A DNA stretch of 49,725 nt, taken from an uncultured Eubacteriales bacterium. GTDB lineage: Bacteria; Bacillota_I; Bacilli_A; RF39; UBA660. Where the stretch lies: assembly GCA_905188025.1 (NCBI GenBank), contig CAJJKI010000010.1, positions 1 through 49,725 of the forward strand, in the 5' to 3' direction. Below are positions 8,374 through 15,899 of this stretch, piece after piece. The position numbers and the translations under genes are program-made. Every line of letters starts with the position of its first letter. The first letter of the stretch is position 1. The notes beneath the pieces are model-generated. The model saw nothing but the letters and a program-made list of their open reading frames with translations, did not search any database and was not told the origin of the DNA.

Positions 8374-8814
8374 CTATTTATACCCTAACTCCTTAAGAGC
8401 CATCCAAGTAAATGGTGATACTTCTTTTTCTTCTATCTTGTCTATATCCAACCATACTCCTCCTAGTGAATCTAACCCATCAGCATCAGTCTTTAACTCA
8501 TTACCTTCTATTTCTACTGTATAAAGTATTCCTATATGATGCAAATCTTGTATTAACTCATCATTCACATCCCATTGAAAAGTCTTAGATACTGCTGTCA
8601 ATATCCTCTCACTAATTACTTTTACTCCAATTTCTTCCATAAGTTCTCTATGTAGTGTCTCTACTGGAGTCTCTCCTCTCTCAATTCCTCCTCCAGGTAA
8701 ATCATATAATCCCTTGTATCCACCACAAGCCTTCTTCACTAAAGCAATCTTTCCATCACGTATAATTGCTCCGTATACTCCCATACGAGTATCCTTAGTA
8801 ATCTTCTTTTCCAT
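8374..8814 (-). CDS. Nudix hydrolase
   Basis: A 146-residue protein with a complete Nudix box: GGGIERGETP followed by RELMEEIGV, matching G-x5-E-x7-RE-x2-EE-x-G. Such enzymes hydrolyse nucleoside diphosphates linked to another group. The preceding GAIIRDGKIALVKK strand and PGGG are typical of the fold. The ATG at 8814 follows AAGGAGG. It lies 13 bases after the 152-residue gene and is probably co-transcribed with it. The substrate is unknown. Confidence 0.88.
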   Translation of the reverse strand: MEKKITKDTRMGVYGAIIRDGKIALVKKACGGYKGLYDLPGGGIERGETPVETLHRELMEEIGVKVISERILTAVSKTFQWDVNDELIQDLHHIGILYTVEIEGNELKTDADGLDSLGGVWLDIDKIEEKEVSPFTWMALKELGYK

Positions 8815-8827
8815 ATGTCCTCCTTAA

Positions 8828-9286
8828 TTATCTATTTCTTCTAAATAAACTTTTCTTCCTAGCCATACGCTTATCACTTACATCTATCTTTCCATTCCAT
8901 GTATCCCCTTCAAGTATCCTACTGTCATATTCTCTTCTTTCAAAATTATTCTTATTAATATCTCTAGGTCTTCTTCTCATAAGCATTCCATCTACTAGTC
9001 TTACTAACTTATAATCACTCTCTTCATTAAGTAAATAACTAGTAAGTTCTTCTCTAGTAGGAATCTTATCATAAAAGACAATTACATATTTTTCTTCCTC
9101 ATGTCCTTTCACTTTCATAGAATAATCCATATCTCCTAAAATCATTCCATTACCAAGTATAATTTTAATAGCACTATTACTGCATCTCATACAGTCAATT
9201 ATATTACACATTCCAAAAGGATCATAATAATTACATGTATTTTTTACTTCCGTTTTTATCATAAATAACCCTTCATTATCTTTCAT
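8828..9286 (-). CDS. hypothetical protein with an N-terminal cysteine cluster
   Basis: A 152-residue protein I do not recognise. Four cysteines cluster near the N-terminus (Cys18, Cys27, Cys32, Cys35; CNYYDPFGMC then CMRC) and could bind a metal. The middle is mixed alpha/beta, and the C-terminal third is very rich in Arg, Lys and Asn (MARKKSLFRRNR at the end), suggesting contact with nucleic acid. The ATG follows TGGAGG. It lies between parE and the Nudix gene in the same orientation, with short gaps. Confidence 0.7.
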   Translation of the reverse strand: MKDNEGLFMIKTEVKNTCNYYDPFGMCNIIDCMRCSNSAIKIILGNGMILGDMDYSMKVKGHEEEKYVIVFYDKIPTREELTSYLLNEESDYKLVRLVDGMLMRRRPRDINKNNFERREYDSRILEGDTWNGKIDVSDKRMARKKSLFRRNR

Positions 9287-9359
9287 ATCTTTTCCTCCAT
9301 TCTTAATAATTTATAAACGCGAAAAGAAACATCACTTTTCTTATCATGATATTTCTCTT

Positions 9360-11261
9360 CTATATTTTATATGCGTCCTCTAAAGAAAATTCTACATTTT
9401 CATTAATCCAATTCTTTCTAGGCTCTACTGCATCTCCCATCAAAATTGATACTCTCTTCTCAGCTAATGCTCCATCTATAATATTTACTTTTACTAAGTT
9501 TCTATATCTTGGATCCATTGTCGTATCACATAACTGATCAGCATTCATTTCACCTAGTCCTTTATATCTTTGTATCTTATAATTACTCTTACCAGCTGTC
9601 ATTTGTCTTAACTCTTCATTAGTCCAAAGATAATTATCATGTCCTCCAATACTAAGCTTATATAATGGTGGCATTGCTATAAATAATCTACCATTTTCTA
9701 TAAGTGGCCTCATATATCTATAAAAGAATGTTAATAATAAACATTGAATATGTGCTCCATCATCATCAGCATCGGTCATAATAATTACTTTTCCATAATT
9801 ACATTCTTTTATATCAAAATCATTCCCAATACCTGCACCAATAGTATGTATCAAAGTATTAATTTCTTCATTCTTAAATATATCTTCTAGTTTAGCCTTC
9901 TCAGTATTAATAACTTTTCCTCTTAAAGGTAATATTGCTTGTGTCTTTCTATCTCTTCCTTGTTTAGCTGATCCACCAGCAGAGTCTCCTTCTACTATAA
10001 ATAACTCGCATTTTTCACGATCTCTACTTTGTGCTGGTGTTAACTTACCACTAAGTATCTTTTCTATCTTCTTATTATCTTTTCCCTTGCGAGTCTCTTC
10101 TCTAGCTTTTCTAGCAGCTTCACGAGCTTCCTTTCCCTTTAAAGCCTTACTAACTATTTGTGTAGCTACTGCATTATTTTCTTCTAAGAAGAATTTAAGT
10201 TTCTCCGTAACTATTGCTTCTACGATCGTTCTAGCTACTGGAGTACCCAACTTAGATTTAGTTTGTCCTTCAAATTGTAGTATCGCTTCAGGTATTTGTA
10301 CTGATATAATAGCAGTTAATCCCTCTCTTACGTCAGATCCCTCAAAAGCCTTATCCTTACCCTTTACAAATCCCTTATCTCTAGCATAATCATTAAGTAC
10401 CTTTGTAATAGCAGTCTTAAACCCTACTTCATGAGCTCCTCCATCCGGAGTCTTAACATTATTAACAAATGATATTATATTCTCACTATACCCATCAGTA
10501 TATTGCATTCCTATACTAACATTAACCTTATCTTTTACCGCACTAAAACAAAGTACTTTATGAAGAGGATTCTTTCCTTCATTTAAATATTCACAAAAAG
10601 CATGAAGCCCATTCTCATAACAATATTTCTCTGATCTATCTTCTACTTCATCAACTATCTCTATTGTTAATCCATTAATTAAAAAAGCACACTCTTGCAT
10701 TCTCTCACATATTGTTGAATAATTAAAAGTAGTTGTTTCAAATATTGTCTTATCAGGTTTAAATCTAACAGTAGTACCAGTTCTCGTACTAGTACCTATC
10801 TTTTTTAAAGGAACCTCTACATGTCCTCCATTAGAAAACTTTATATAGTATTCACATTTATCTCTCTTAATAGTAACTTCCATCCATTCAGATAAAGCAT
10901 TAACTACTGATGCACCAACACCATGTAGTCCTCCTGATACTTTATATCCTCCATCAGAAAACTTTCCTCCTGCATGAAGTACTGTATAAATAACTTCCGG
11001 AGTACTCTTACCTGAAGAATGCATTCCTGTAGGCACACCTCTACCTCTATCACTAACACTAATAGATCCATCAGTATGCATTATAATTTTTATATAGTCT
11101 CCAAAACCATTCAAAGCTTCATCTACACAGTTATCTACTATTTCCCATATAAGATGATGAAGTCCTCTCTTATCCGTAGACCCTATATACATACCAGGTC
11201 TCTTTCTAACAGCTTCAAGACCCTCTAATATTTTTATACTATTTTCATCGTAATTATTCAT
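9360..11261 (-). CDS. parE: DNA topoisomerase IV subunit B
   Basis: A 633-residue type IIA topoisomerase ATPase/TOPRIM subunit. The N-terminal GHKL ATPase (RPGMYIGST, EIVDNCVDEAL, DRGRGVPTGMH, GGLHGVGASVVNALS) is followed by a transducer and a TOPRIM domain (FIVEGDSAGGSAKQGRDR, DADDDGAHI). RGLHHLIWEIVDN and GRGVPTGMH favour ParE over GyrB. The start at 11261 (MNNYDEN) matches the family beginning; its ribosome site GGAAGAG is rather distant. No parC partner is adjacent, so subunit A must be outside the window. Confidence 0.9.
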   Translation of the reverse strand: MNNYDENSIKILEGLEAVRKRPGMYIGSTDKRGLHHLIWEIVDNCVDEALNGFGDYIKIIMHTDGSISVSDRGRGVPTGMHSSGKSTPEVIYTVLHAGGKFSDGGYKVSGGLHGVGASVVNALSEWMEVTIKRDKCEYYIKFSNGGHVEVPLKKIGTSTRTGTTVRFKPDKTIFETTTFNYSTICERMQECAFLINGLTIEIVDEVEDRSEKYCYENGLHAFCEYLNEGKNPLHKVLCFSAVKDKVNVSIGMQYTDGYSENIISFVNNVKTPDGGAHEVGFKTAITKVLNDYARDKGFVKGKDKAFEGSDVREGLTAIISVQIPEAILQFEGQTKSKLGTPVARTIVEAIVTEKLKFFLEENNAVATQIVSKALKGKEAREAARKAREETRKGKDNKKIEKILSGKLTPAQSRDREKCELFIVEGDSAGGSAKQGRDRKTQAILPLRGKVINTEKAKLEDIFKNEEINTLIHTIGAGIGNDFDIKECNYGKVIIMTDADDDGAHIQCLLLTFFYRYMRPLIENGRLFIAMPPLYKLSIGGHDNYLWTNEELRQMTAGKSNYKIQRYKGLGEMNADQLCDTTMDPRYRNLVKVNIIDGALAEKRVSILMGDAVEPRKNWINENVEFSLEDAYKI

Positions 11262-11316
11262 CTGTATCACTCTTCCCAAGTATAATTTTATCATAAATCC
11301 CTACTTTTTTCAAACA

Positions 11317-11346
11317 ATTTTACACTATTTTCCCTATCCATGTCAA
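11317..11346 (-). promoter_or_regulatory. promoter of parE
   Basis: TTGACA (11341-11346) and TAAAAT (11317-11322) on the minus strand with an 18-base spacer, about 55 bases before the parE ATG. Confidence 0.65.
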
Positions 11347-11354
11347 CTAACCAA

Positions 11355-11378
11355 AGAAAAAGCAAACCTAAGTTTACT
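11355..11378 (-). terminator. terminator of the 367-residue hypothetical gene
   Basis: On the minus strand AGTAAAC pairs with GTTTGCT, followed by five T. It directly follows the stop codon at 11379 and precedes the parE promoter. Confidence 0.55.
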
Positions 11379-12482
11379 TTATCTATTATCTTTAATACTC
11401 TTTATCTTTTTCTTAAATGTTGAAGTAGCCTTCTCAACTTCTCCTCCTAAAATAGCATAATTCATTGATTCTCTAAACGTATCTATCGTTGTATGTGAAG
11501 ATCTAGCTACATTATCCATCAAAGCAAATTCACTATTAGATAATTCTAGATATCTTTTTACTAAAGTATTAAATACTTCACGATTAATTTCTTTCTCATG
11601 TAATACTACTATCTTAGTATACTTAACTCCATTATATGGCTCCATCACTAAAACAAATTCATTATCTCTAACATTATATAAATATGCCATATATTCTATC
11701 TCTTTATTATTACCAGTAAAAGCATAATCTTTATATACATAAGTGTGTTCCTCAAGTACTTCTATTCTCTCTTCAGCTCCCATTACTGCATTCTTTCTCT
11801 CTTTAGTAGGCTTTACTCCAAATTCACGAGGGCCTCTCCTAAAAGCATCACTGTCAGGTACTGGCTCTTTATAACTAATACCATGCATTACTTCTTTAGC
11901 AATAACTTCTTCTTGATATTCATGATTTAAATAATCTATATATTTCTTTAAATCAGTAACACTATCTCTCAAAGATTCCTCATAATCAACCATATCAAGA
12001 ATATTCTTTCCTTCATTCTTCAGCTTCTGATAATTAGCAAAAGCTGTCTCTCTTATAATACTAGTCTCAAGTTCTACCCTATCACGCATACTAAGTTCTT
12101 TTCCCTTAAGTATCTTTCTTATCATTAAACGATATTCATCTAAATATCTATATTCACAAGCCACCTCAATTACTCTTCTCTCACTAAAAGCTTTATGAGG
12201 AAAAGATACTTTAAGATTATTTGGATTACTGCAAATAATTAAATTAGAATGTTTTCTCTTCTCTTCAGTAGCAAGTAAATATATTTGTCCTAATTCATCA
12301 TATTCTATTGCATATTCACGTGGTCCTAATTCAAACTCATCACATGCCTTAGTATCTCTCATAAGCTCTAATATTACTTGATTAACATATTTAGAAAAAT
12401 AAGTATAACTAACTTTAATATTCTTAAAAGGTATTCCATTCTCAATAATATATTGATCTATTTCCTTTAATATTGAATACAT
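11379..12482 (-). CDS. hypothetical protein, 367 residues
   Basis: I do not recognise this family. The protein is soluble, charged and of mixed alpha/beta character, with no membrane segments. Residues about 125-220 are predicted helical (LMIRKILKGKELSMRDRVELE to IDYLNHEY). The C-terminal half contains short alternating strands (VYKDYAFTGNNKEIEYMAYL, EFVLVMEPYNGVKYTKIVVL). The start at 12482 (MYSILKEID) has GAGGGGA just upstream; the longer frame start lacks one. It is monocistronic: its own promoter (12509-12537) and a terminator frame it. Confidence 0.7.
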   Translation of the reverse strand: MYSILKEIDQYIIENGIPFKNIKVSYTYFSKYVNQVILELMRDTKACDEFELGPREYAIEYDELGQIYLLATEEKRKHSNLIICSNPNNLKVSFPHKAFSERRVIEVACEYRYLDEYRLMIRKILKGKELSMRDRVELETSIIRETAFANYQKLKNEGKNILDMVDYEESLRDSVTDLKKYIDYLNHEYQEEVIAKEVMHGISYKEPVPDSDAFRRGPREFGVKPTKERKNAVMGAEERIEVLEEHTYVYKDYAFTGNNKEIEYMAYLYNVRDNEFVLVMEPYNGVKYTKIVVLHEKEINREVFNTLVKRYLELSNSEFALMDNVARSSHTTIDTFRESMNYAILGGEVEKATSTFKKKIKSIKDNR

Positions 12483-12508
12483 CAAAATCCCCTCTTTCAT
12501 GGCTATAT

Positions 12509-12537
12509 ATAATAACATACTTTTGTTCACTTGTCAA
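12509..12537 (-). promoter_or_regulatory. promoter of the 367-residue hypothetical gene
   Basis: TTGACA (12532-12537) and TATTAT (12509-12514) on the minus strand, 17 bases apart. The spacer shares the GAAC..A.TRTG pattern of two other promoters in the window. Confidence 0.75.
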
Positions 12538-12546
12538 GAAAAAGAA

Positions 12547-12563
12547 AAAGAGCTATCTCTTCA
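12547..12563 (-). terminator. short terminator after the ABC membrane-domain gene
   Basis: On the minus strand AAGAG pairs with CTCTT across a four-base loop, followed by a T-rich run, immediately after the stop at 12567. Confidence 0.55.
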
Positions 12564-12566
12564 CCC

Positions 12567-13475
12567 TTATATCTTCTCATTACTCTTAATTCTCTTAAGC
12601 CTATTTACCGATACCTTAACGCTCTGATATTCCGCATTAATTGTACCCAATACCTCAAAATTAGTAATAATCTTAGCATAATATGAATAAATCAGTAACA
12701 CCGTACCTATCTCCATCCTACCCTCACTAACCAAATATATTGCATATACAATTATTCCATATCTACATAACTCTAAAAAAGATAACACTAAATATATCAT
12801 ACCATTCACAAACAAATTAAACTTTGCATTAGACTCCAAATACCTAATCGTACTCTTAATAAAACCATTATCTTCCTTCTTCACTCTCTTATTCTCTCTA
12901 AGAATATCATATATATTATGAATATTAATAGTCTTATAATCCAAATTATCTTTTCTATTCTTATTCTCTATCTCAATCTTTCCCCCAAAATATATAATAA
13001 TAATTATCATAAATATAGATACTATCAAAGTAGTTAAAAATATATAAAAATCTATCGATAAAAAATACATATATATAATTAAAAATTCTACTACCTGTAT
13101 CATTCTAGTCACAGAATTCCCTATAAAAGTCCCTATAATATCTATATCATTATTAATAATATTCGTATATTCCCCTAAAGTTATATCCTCCAAATTAGCT
13201 TCAGTAACTAAATTAGTATATTCTAAATAAAGCTTATTGTAATAATTATACCAAGCCTTCTGATTAAAATAATTCCATAAATAATATAAAAGTGATAGAA
13301 TCATCGTAATAATGACTAACTTAAAAGCTACCTCATATTCCCCACTAGTAGCATGATTAATACTATTAGTCCAATATACTGGTATTACTAATAATAATCC
13401 CTGTATAATAACTGAAGTAACTAACTTCCATACTAGCTCTTTCTTAGTTCTTTTAAGTATTGTCACTATATCCAT
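12567..13475 (-). CDS. ABC exporter membrane domain without nucleotide-binding domain
   Basis: A 302-residue protein resembling the transmembrane half of a type I ABC exporter. About six hydrophobic helices are visible (for example around residues 17-37, 48-66, 128-165 and 235-275), with long cytoplasmic extensions. It ends at SVKVSVNRLKRIKSNEKI, exactly where the linker to the ATPase would start. No Walker A, LSGGQ or Walker B follows before the stop and terminator. The gene is 17 bases downstream of pduL and shares its transcript. It is either a decayed exporter or a membrane protein working with an ATPase made elsewhere. Confidence 0.7.
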   Translation of the reverse strand: MDIVTILKRTKKELVWKLVTSVIIQGLLLVIPVYWTNSINHATSGEYEVAFKLVIITMILSLLYYLWNYFNQKAWYNYYNKLYLEYTNLVTEANLEDITLGEYTNIINNDIDIIGTFIGNSVTRMIQVVEFLIIYMYFLSIDFYIFLTTLIVSIFMIIIIIYFGGKIEIENKNRKDNLDYKTINIHNIYDILRENKRVKKEDNGFIKSTIRYLESNAKFNLFVNGMIYLVLSFLELCRYGIIVYAIYLVSEGRMEIGTVLLIYSYYAKIITNFEVLGTINAEYQSVKVSVNRLKRIKSNEKI

Positions 13476-13492
13476 TCTATCACCCTATAAAG

Positions 13493-14044
13493 TTAATCTA
13501 ATTCGATATAGTCTCCATTCTCTAATCCATATAATAAAGCATCACTCTTATCAATATGCATCTCTTTAGTAAAATTATCCCCCATCTTAATATGTACATT
13601 ATCCATTATCTTTCCATCGCTAGTTTTAACTTGAACTATATCTCTATTATTATGTCCAATATTATCTAACTTATTACAATGAATATGTCTATTAGCTCTA
13701 ATACAACAGCTCTCTATATAAAACTTACCCTGTGGTCCTTCTACCCATACACTCTCACTATTAGCTAAATCCCCTGAGTCTCTTACCGGTGGGTCTATTC
13801 CAAGTAAATCAGCATCATCCTTAGATACTTCTACCTGTGTATATTCTCTAATTGGTCCCATCACTCTAACATGTGGAAACTCATACTTATCAGTACTTAT
13901 CTTAACCGTCTCCTGGCAAGCATATTCTCCCTTCTGTGATAAATCATTTCTCTTTTCAAATACATATCCTGATCCAAATAACTTCTTAGCATCTTCTTCA
14001 CATAAATGAATATGTCTATTAGATATTCCTACTCTAATCTTCAT
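13493..14044 (-). CDS. pduL: phosphate propanoyltransferase / phosphotransacylase, PduL type
   Basis: A 183-residue PduL-like enzyme that interconverts acyl-CoA and acyl-phosphate. Both zinc-binding signatures are visible: VGISNRHIHL near the N-terminus and RANRHIHC about residue 115. No N-terminal encapsulation extension is present and no microcompartment genes are near, so a free cytosolic phosphotransacetylase in fermentative acetate formation is likely. Two adjacent ATGs follow GAGG; the second (14044) has better spacing. Confidence 0.9.
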   Translation of the reverse strand: MKIRVGISNRHIHLCEEDAKKLFGSGYVFEKRNDLSQKGEYACQETVKISTDKYEFPHVRVMGPIREYTQVEVSKDDADLLGIDPPVRDSGDLANSESVWVEGPQGKFYIESCCIRANRHIHCNKLDNIGHNNRDIVQVKTSDGKIMDNVHIKMGDNFTKEMHIDKSDALLYGLENGDYIELD

Positions 14045-14066
14045 CATATACCTCACTTTCCCTATC

Positions 14067-14095
14067 ATTTTATCACAATATCCAATTCATGTAAA
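14067..14095 (-). promoter_or_regulatory. promoter of pduL
   Basis: TTTACA (14090-14095) and TAAAAT (14067-14072) on the minus strand with a 17-base spacer, about 20 bases before the ATG. Confidence 0.7.
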
Positions 14096-14149
14096 TAACT
14101 ATCATAAACTTAAAATATTCTTAATATATTATAAAGAAGGAGTGATTTT

Positions 14150-14506
14150 ATGAACGGAAGTTATTATAATAATACATTTCCTGGTACAGGACTAAACAAT
14201 AATACTGTTCCCAATCAACAATCAGTACCATCTTATCAAGAACAATATCAAAATCTTGATGAACAATCTTATATTGAAAATATTTTAAGGCTAAATCGTG
14301 GCAAAAAAGCCCGTCTCCATGTAACTGTCCCTGGCTCTGTTGAATGGCAAGATCGTGTCTTCGACGGCATCATCGAACAAGCAGGCAAAGATCATGTCAT
14401 TGTATCTAATCCCCAAACAGGAGAATGGTATCTAATTCTAATTATCTACCTAGATTTTGTTACTTTTGAAGAACCTATCAACTATAATAAACAATTCTTA
14501 AGATAA
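14150..14506 (+). CDS. gerQ: spore coat protein GerQ
   Basis: A 118-residue protein with the GerQ core: QSYIENILRLNRGKKA, then a beta-rich part with FDGIIEQAGKDHVIVS and YLDFVTFEEP. The N-terminal 40 residues are Asn/Gln/Tyr-rich and variable, as is usual. In Bacillus subtilis GerQ is a coat component needed for cortex lysis during germination and is cross-linked by a transglutaminase. A strong AGAAGGAGTGA site precedes the ATG. The presence of gerQ and spoVA genes in the window argues for true endospore formation. Confidence 0.88.
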   Translation: MNGSYYNNTFPGTGLNNNTVPNQQSVPSYQEQYQNLDEQSYIENILRLNRGKKARLHVTVPGSVEWQDRVFDGIIEQAGKDHVIVSNPQTGEWYLILIIYLDFVTFEEPINYNKQFLR

Positions 14507-14566
14507 CCCATCACACAAATATCTATCATAACAACTAACAATTTTTCACAAATTTATCTTTACCAG

Positions 14567-14595
14567 TAGACATTTTTAATATTTTCTAGTACAAT
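14567..14595 (+). promoter_or_regulatory. promoter of the LemA-like gene
   Basis: TAGACA (14567-14572) and TACAAT (14590-14595) on the plus strand with a 17-base spacer. The predicted RNA start is only about 12 bases before the ATG. Confidence 0.7.
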
Positions 14596-14613
14596 TATTC
14601 TAGGTGATAAAAT

Positions 14614-15162
14614 ATGAATCCATTTCTAATTGTCTTATTTATAATAATAATCTTACTAATACTAGTAGCTATTACATATGTTTCTCTATATAACAAAATA
14701 AACGAAACAATCATTAGAGTAGATGAAGCTGAATCAAGAATAGATAATAATCTTCGTGATAAATTTGATTTACTAAATCGTTGTGTCTCTCTTATCAAAA
14801 ACACTATCGAAGTAGATGAAAATACTTTCAAAGATATTATCAAATTACGTGCTAGAAAAATAAGTAACTTTGATCTAGATCGTACCCTTGCCGCTTCATA
14901 TAATGAATTTATTACTATATATGATAGCAACAAAAAACTTCGTGAAAATGATGAAATATATAAAGCTTCTAAACAATTAGAATTAATTGATGAAGAGCTA
15001 GTTACACTAAGAAATTATTATAATGCCAATATAACTGAATATAATAAACTAATCAAAAAATTTCCTACTAACCTAGTAGCAGAAATAAAGAAATATAAAG
15101 AAAGACCATTTTATGATCTAAAAGATCGTACTGATGACGATTATGAAGATTTTAAATTATAA
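14614..15162 (+). CDS. LemA-family membrane-anchored protein
   Basis: A 182-residue protein with an N-terminal membrane helix (residues 3-25, LIVLFIIIILLILVAITYV) and a helical domain carrying the LemA pattern: YNKINETIIRVDEAESRIDNNLRDKFDLLNR, and later EELVTLRNYYNANITEYN. LemA proteins are anchored helical bundles of unclear function. A GGTGAT site precedes the ATG. It is probably co-transcribed with the lipoprotein gene 50 bases downstream. Confidence 0.82.
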   Translation: MNPFLIVLFIIIILLILVAITYVSLYNKINETIIRVDEAESRIDNNLRDKFDLLNRCVSLIKNTIEVDENTFKDIIKLRARKISNFDLDRTLAASYNEFITIYDSNKKLRENDEIYKASKQLELIDEELVTLRNYYNANITEYNKLIKKFPTNLVAEIKKYKERPFYDLKDRTDDDYEDFKL

Positions 15163-15211
15163 GTCTTCTTTTTTTTATTATTTTATTATATAATTATCTT
15201 AAGGTGATCAT

Positions 15212-15853
15212 ATGAAAAAATTATTAATATTATTTATCCCCGTACTTTTATTAACTTCTTGTAGCACTACCAAAGAGCCTATCAAAATAGATAAACAGAT
15301 GGATATAAATGTTACAACCTACAAAGATGATAATCCTATCAAAGTAGGCCTATATGAAGATGAATATCTTATCAAAGAATATAATACTACTCTCGCTAAC
15401 ATGAAAGAAATAACTGTCTTCAATATTTATTATACCCAAGAAGAAAAATTAGAAAACAACTATATCAAATATAATTGGAATAAATTCTATAAAAACTATC
15501 AAAATATTGATAAATATAAAATTGGCTTCAATCTTTCATTCATGGTAGGAGACAAGTTATATGATAAACAATTTCTTGATCCAACATGTGAGTATCTCTT
15601 CTCACCATACATTTATATCTATCTCTATGATGATATTCATCAACCTGATGGTTCTTGGTACTCTCATGTATTAGATACTGAAGTAAAAGATAACACTATC
15701 TATTCCTCTATCAAACTATTCATGGCCCAAAATGCTACTGAAATAACCTCCCCCATCACCTTAACCGTATTCACTTATGATGAAGATGATTTTAATAAAG
15801 AAGGTCTATATATCGGTAAAAGTAAATACACTATCACTATAAATACTAAATAA
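15212..15853 (+). CDS. lipoprotein of unknown function
   Basis: A 213-residue protein with a lipoprotein signal peptide: two lysines, a hydrophobic core and lipobox LTSC (Cys17), so it should be anchored outside the membrane. The mature part is Tyr/Lys/Asp-rich and mostly beta-strand-like, with no domain I recognise. The ATG follows AAGGTGAT. It probably forms a unit with the LemA-like gene, and a terminator at 15861-15892 closes it. Confidence 0.75.
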   Translation: MKKLLILFIPVLLLTSCSTTKEPIKIDKQMDINVTTYKDDNPIKVGLYEDEYLIKEYNTTLANMKEITVFNIYYTQEEKLENNYIKYNWNKFYKNYQNIDKYKIGFNLSFMVGDKLYDKQFLDPTCEYLFSPYIYIYLYDDIHQPDGSWYSHVLDTEVKDNTIYSSIKLFMAQNATEITSPITLTVFTYDEDDFNKEGLYIGKSKYTITINTK

Positions 15854-15860
15854 CAAAAAT

Positions 15861-15892
15861 AAAGAAGTCTTAGTTCTCTAAAACTTCTTTTT
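15861..15892. terminator. bidirectional terminator between the lipoprotein and sigma-factor genes
   Basis: AAAGAAGT pairs with ACTTCTTT and is followed by T on the plus strand and flanked by A upstream, so it can serve both convergent genes. Confidence 0.75.
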
Positions 15893-15899
15893 AATATAA

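Noticed and set aside
9360..11261. Reading the topoisomerase subunit as gyrB
   Set aside because: RGLHHLIWEIVDN and GRGVPTGMH fit ParE better; no gyrA or parC is adjacent to decide further.
14595..14933. Minus-strand frame opposite the LemA-like gene
   Set aside because: Antisense to a gene with signal anchor, promoter and ribosome site; no features of its own.
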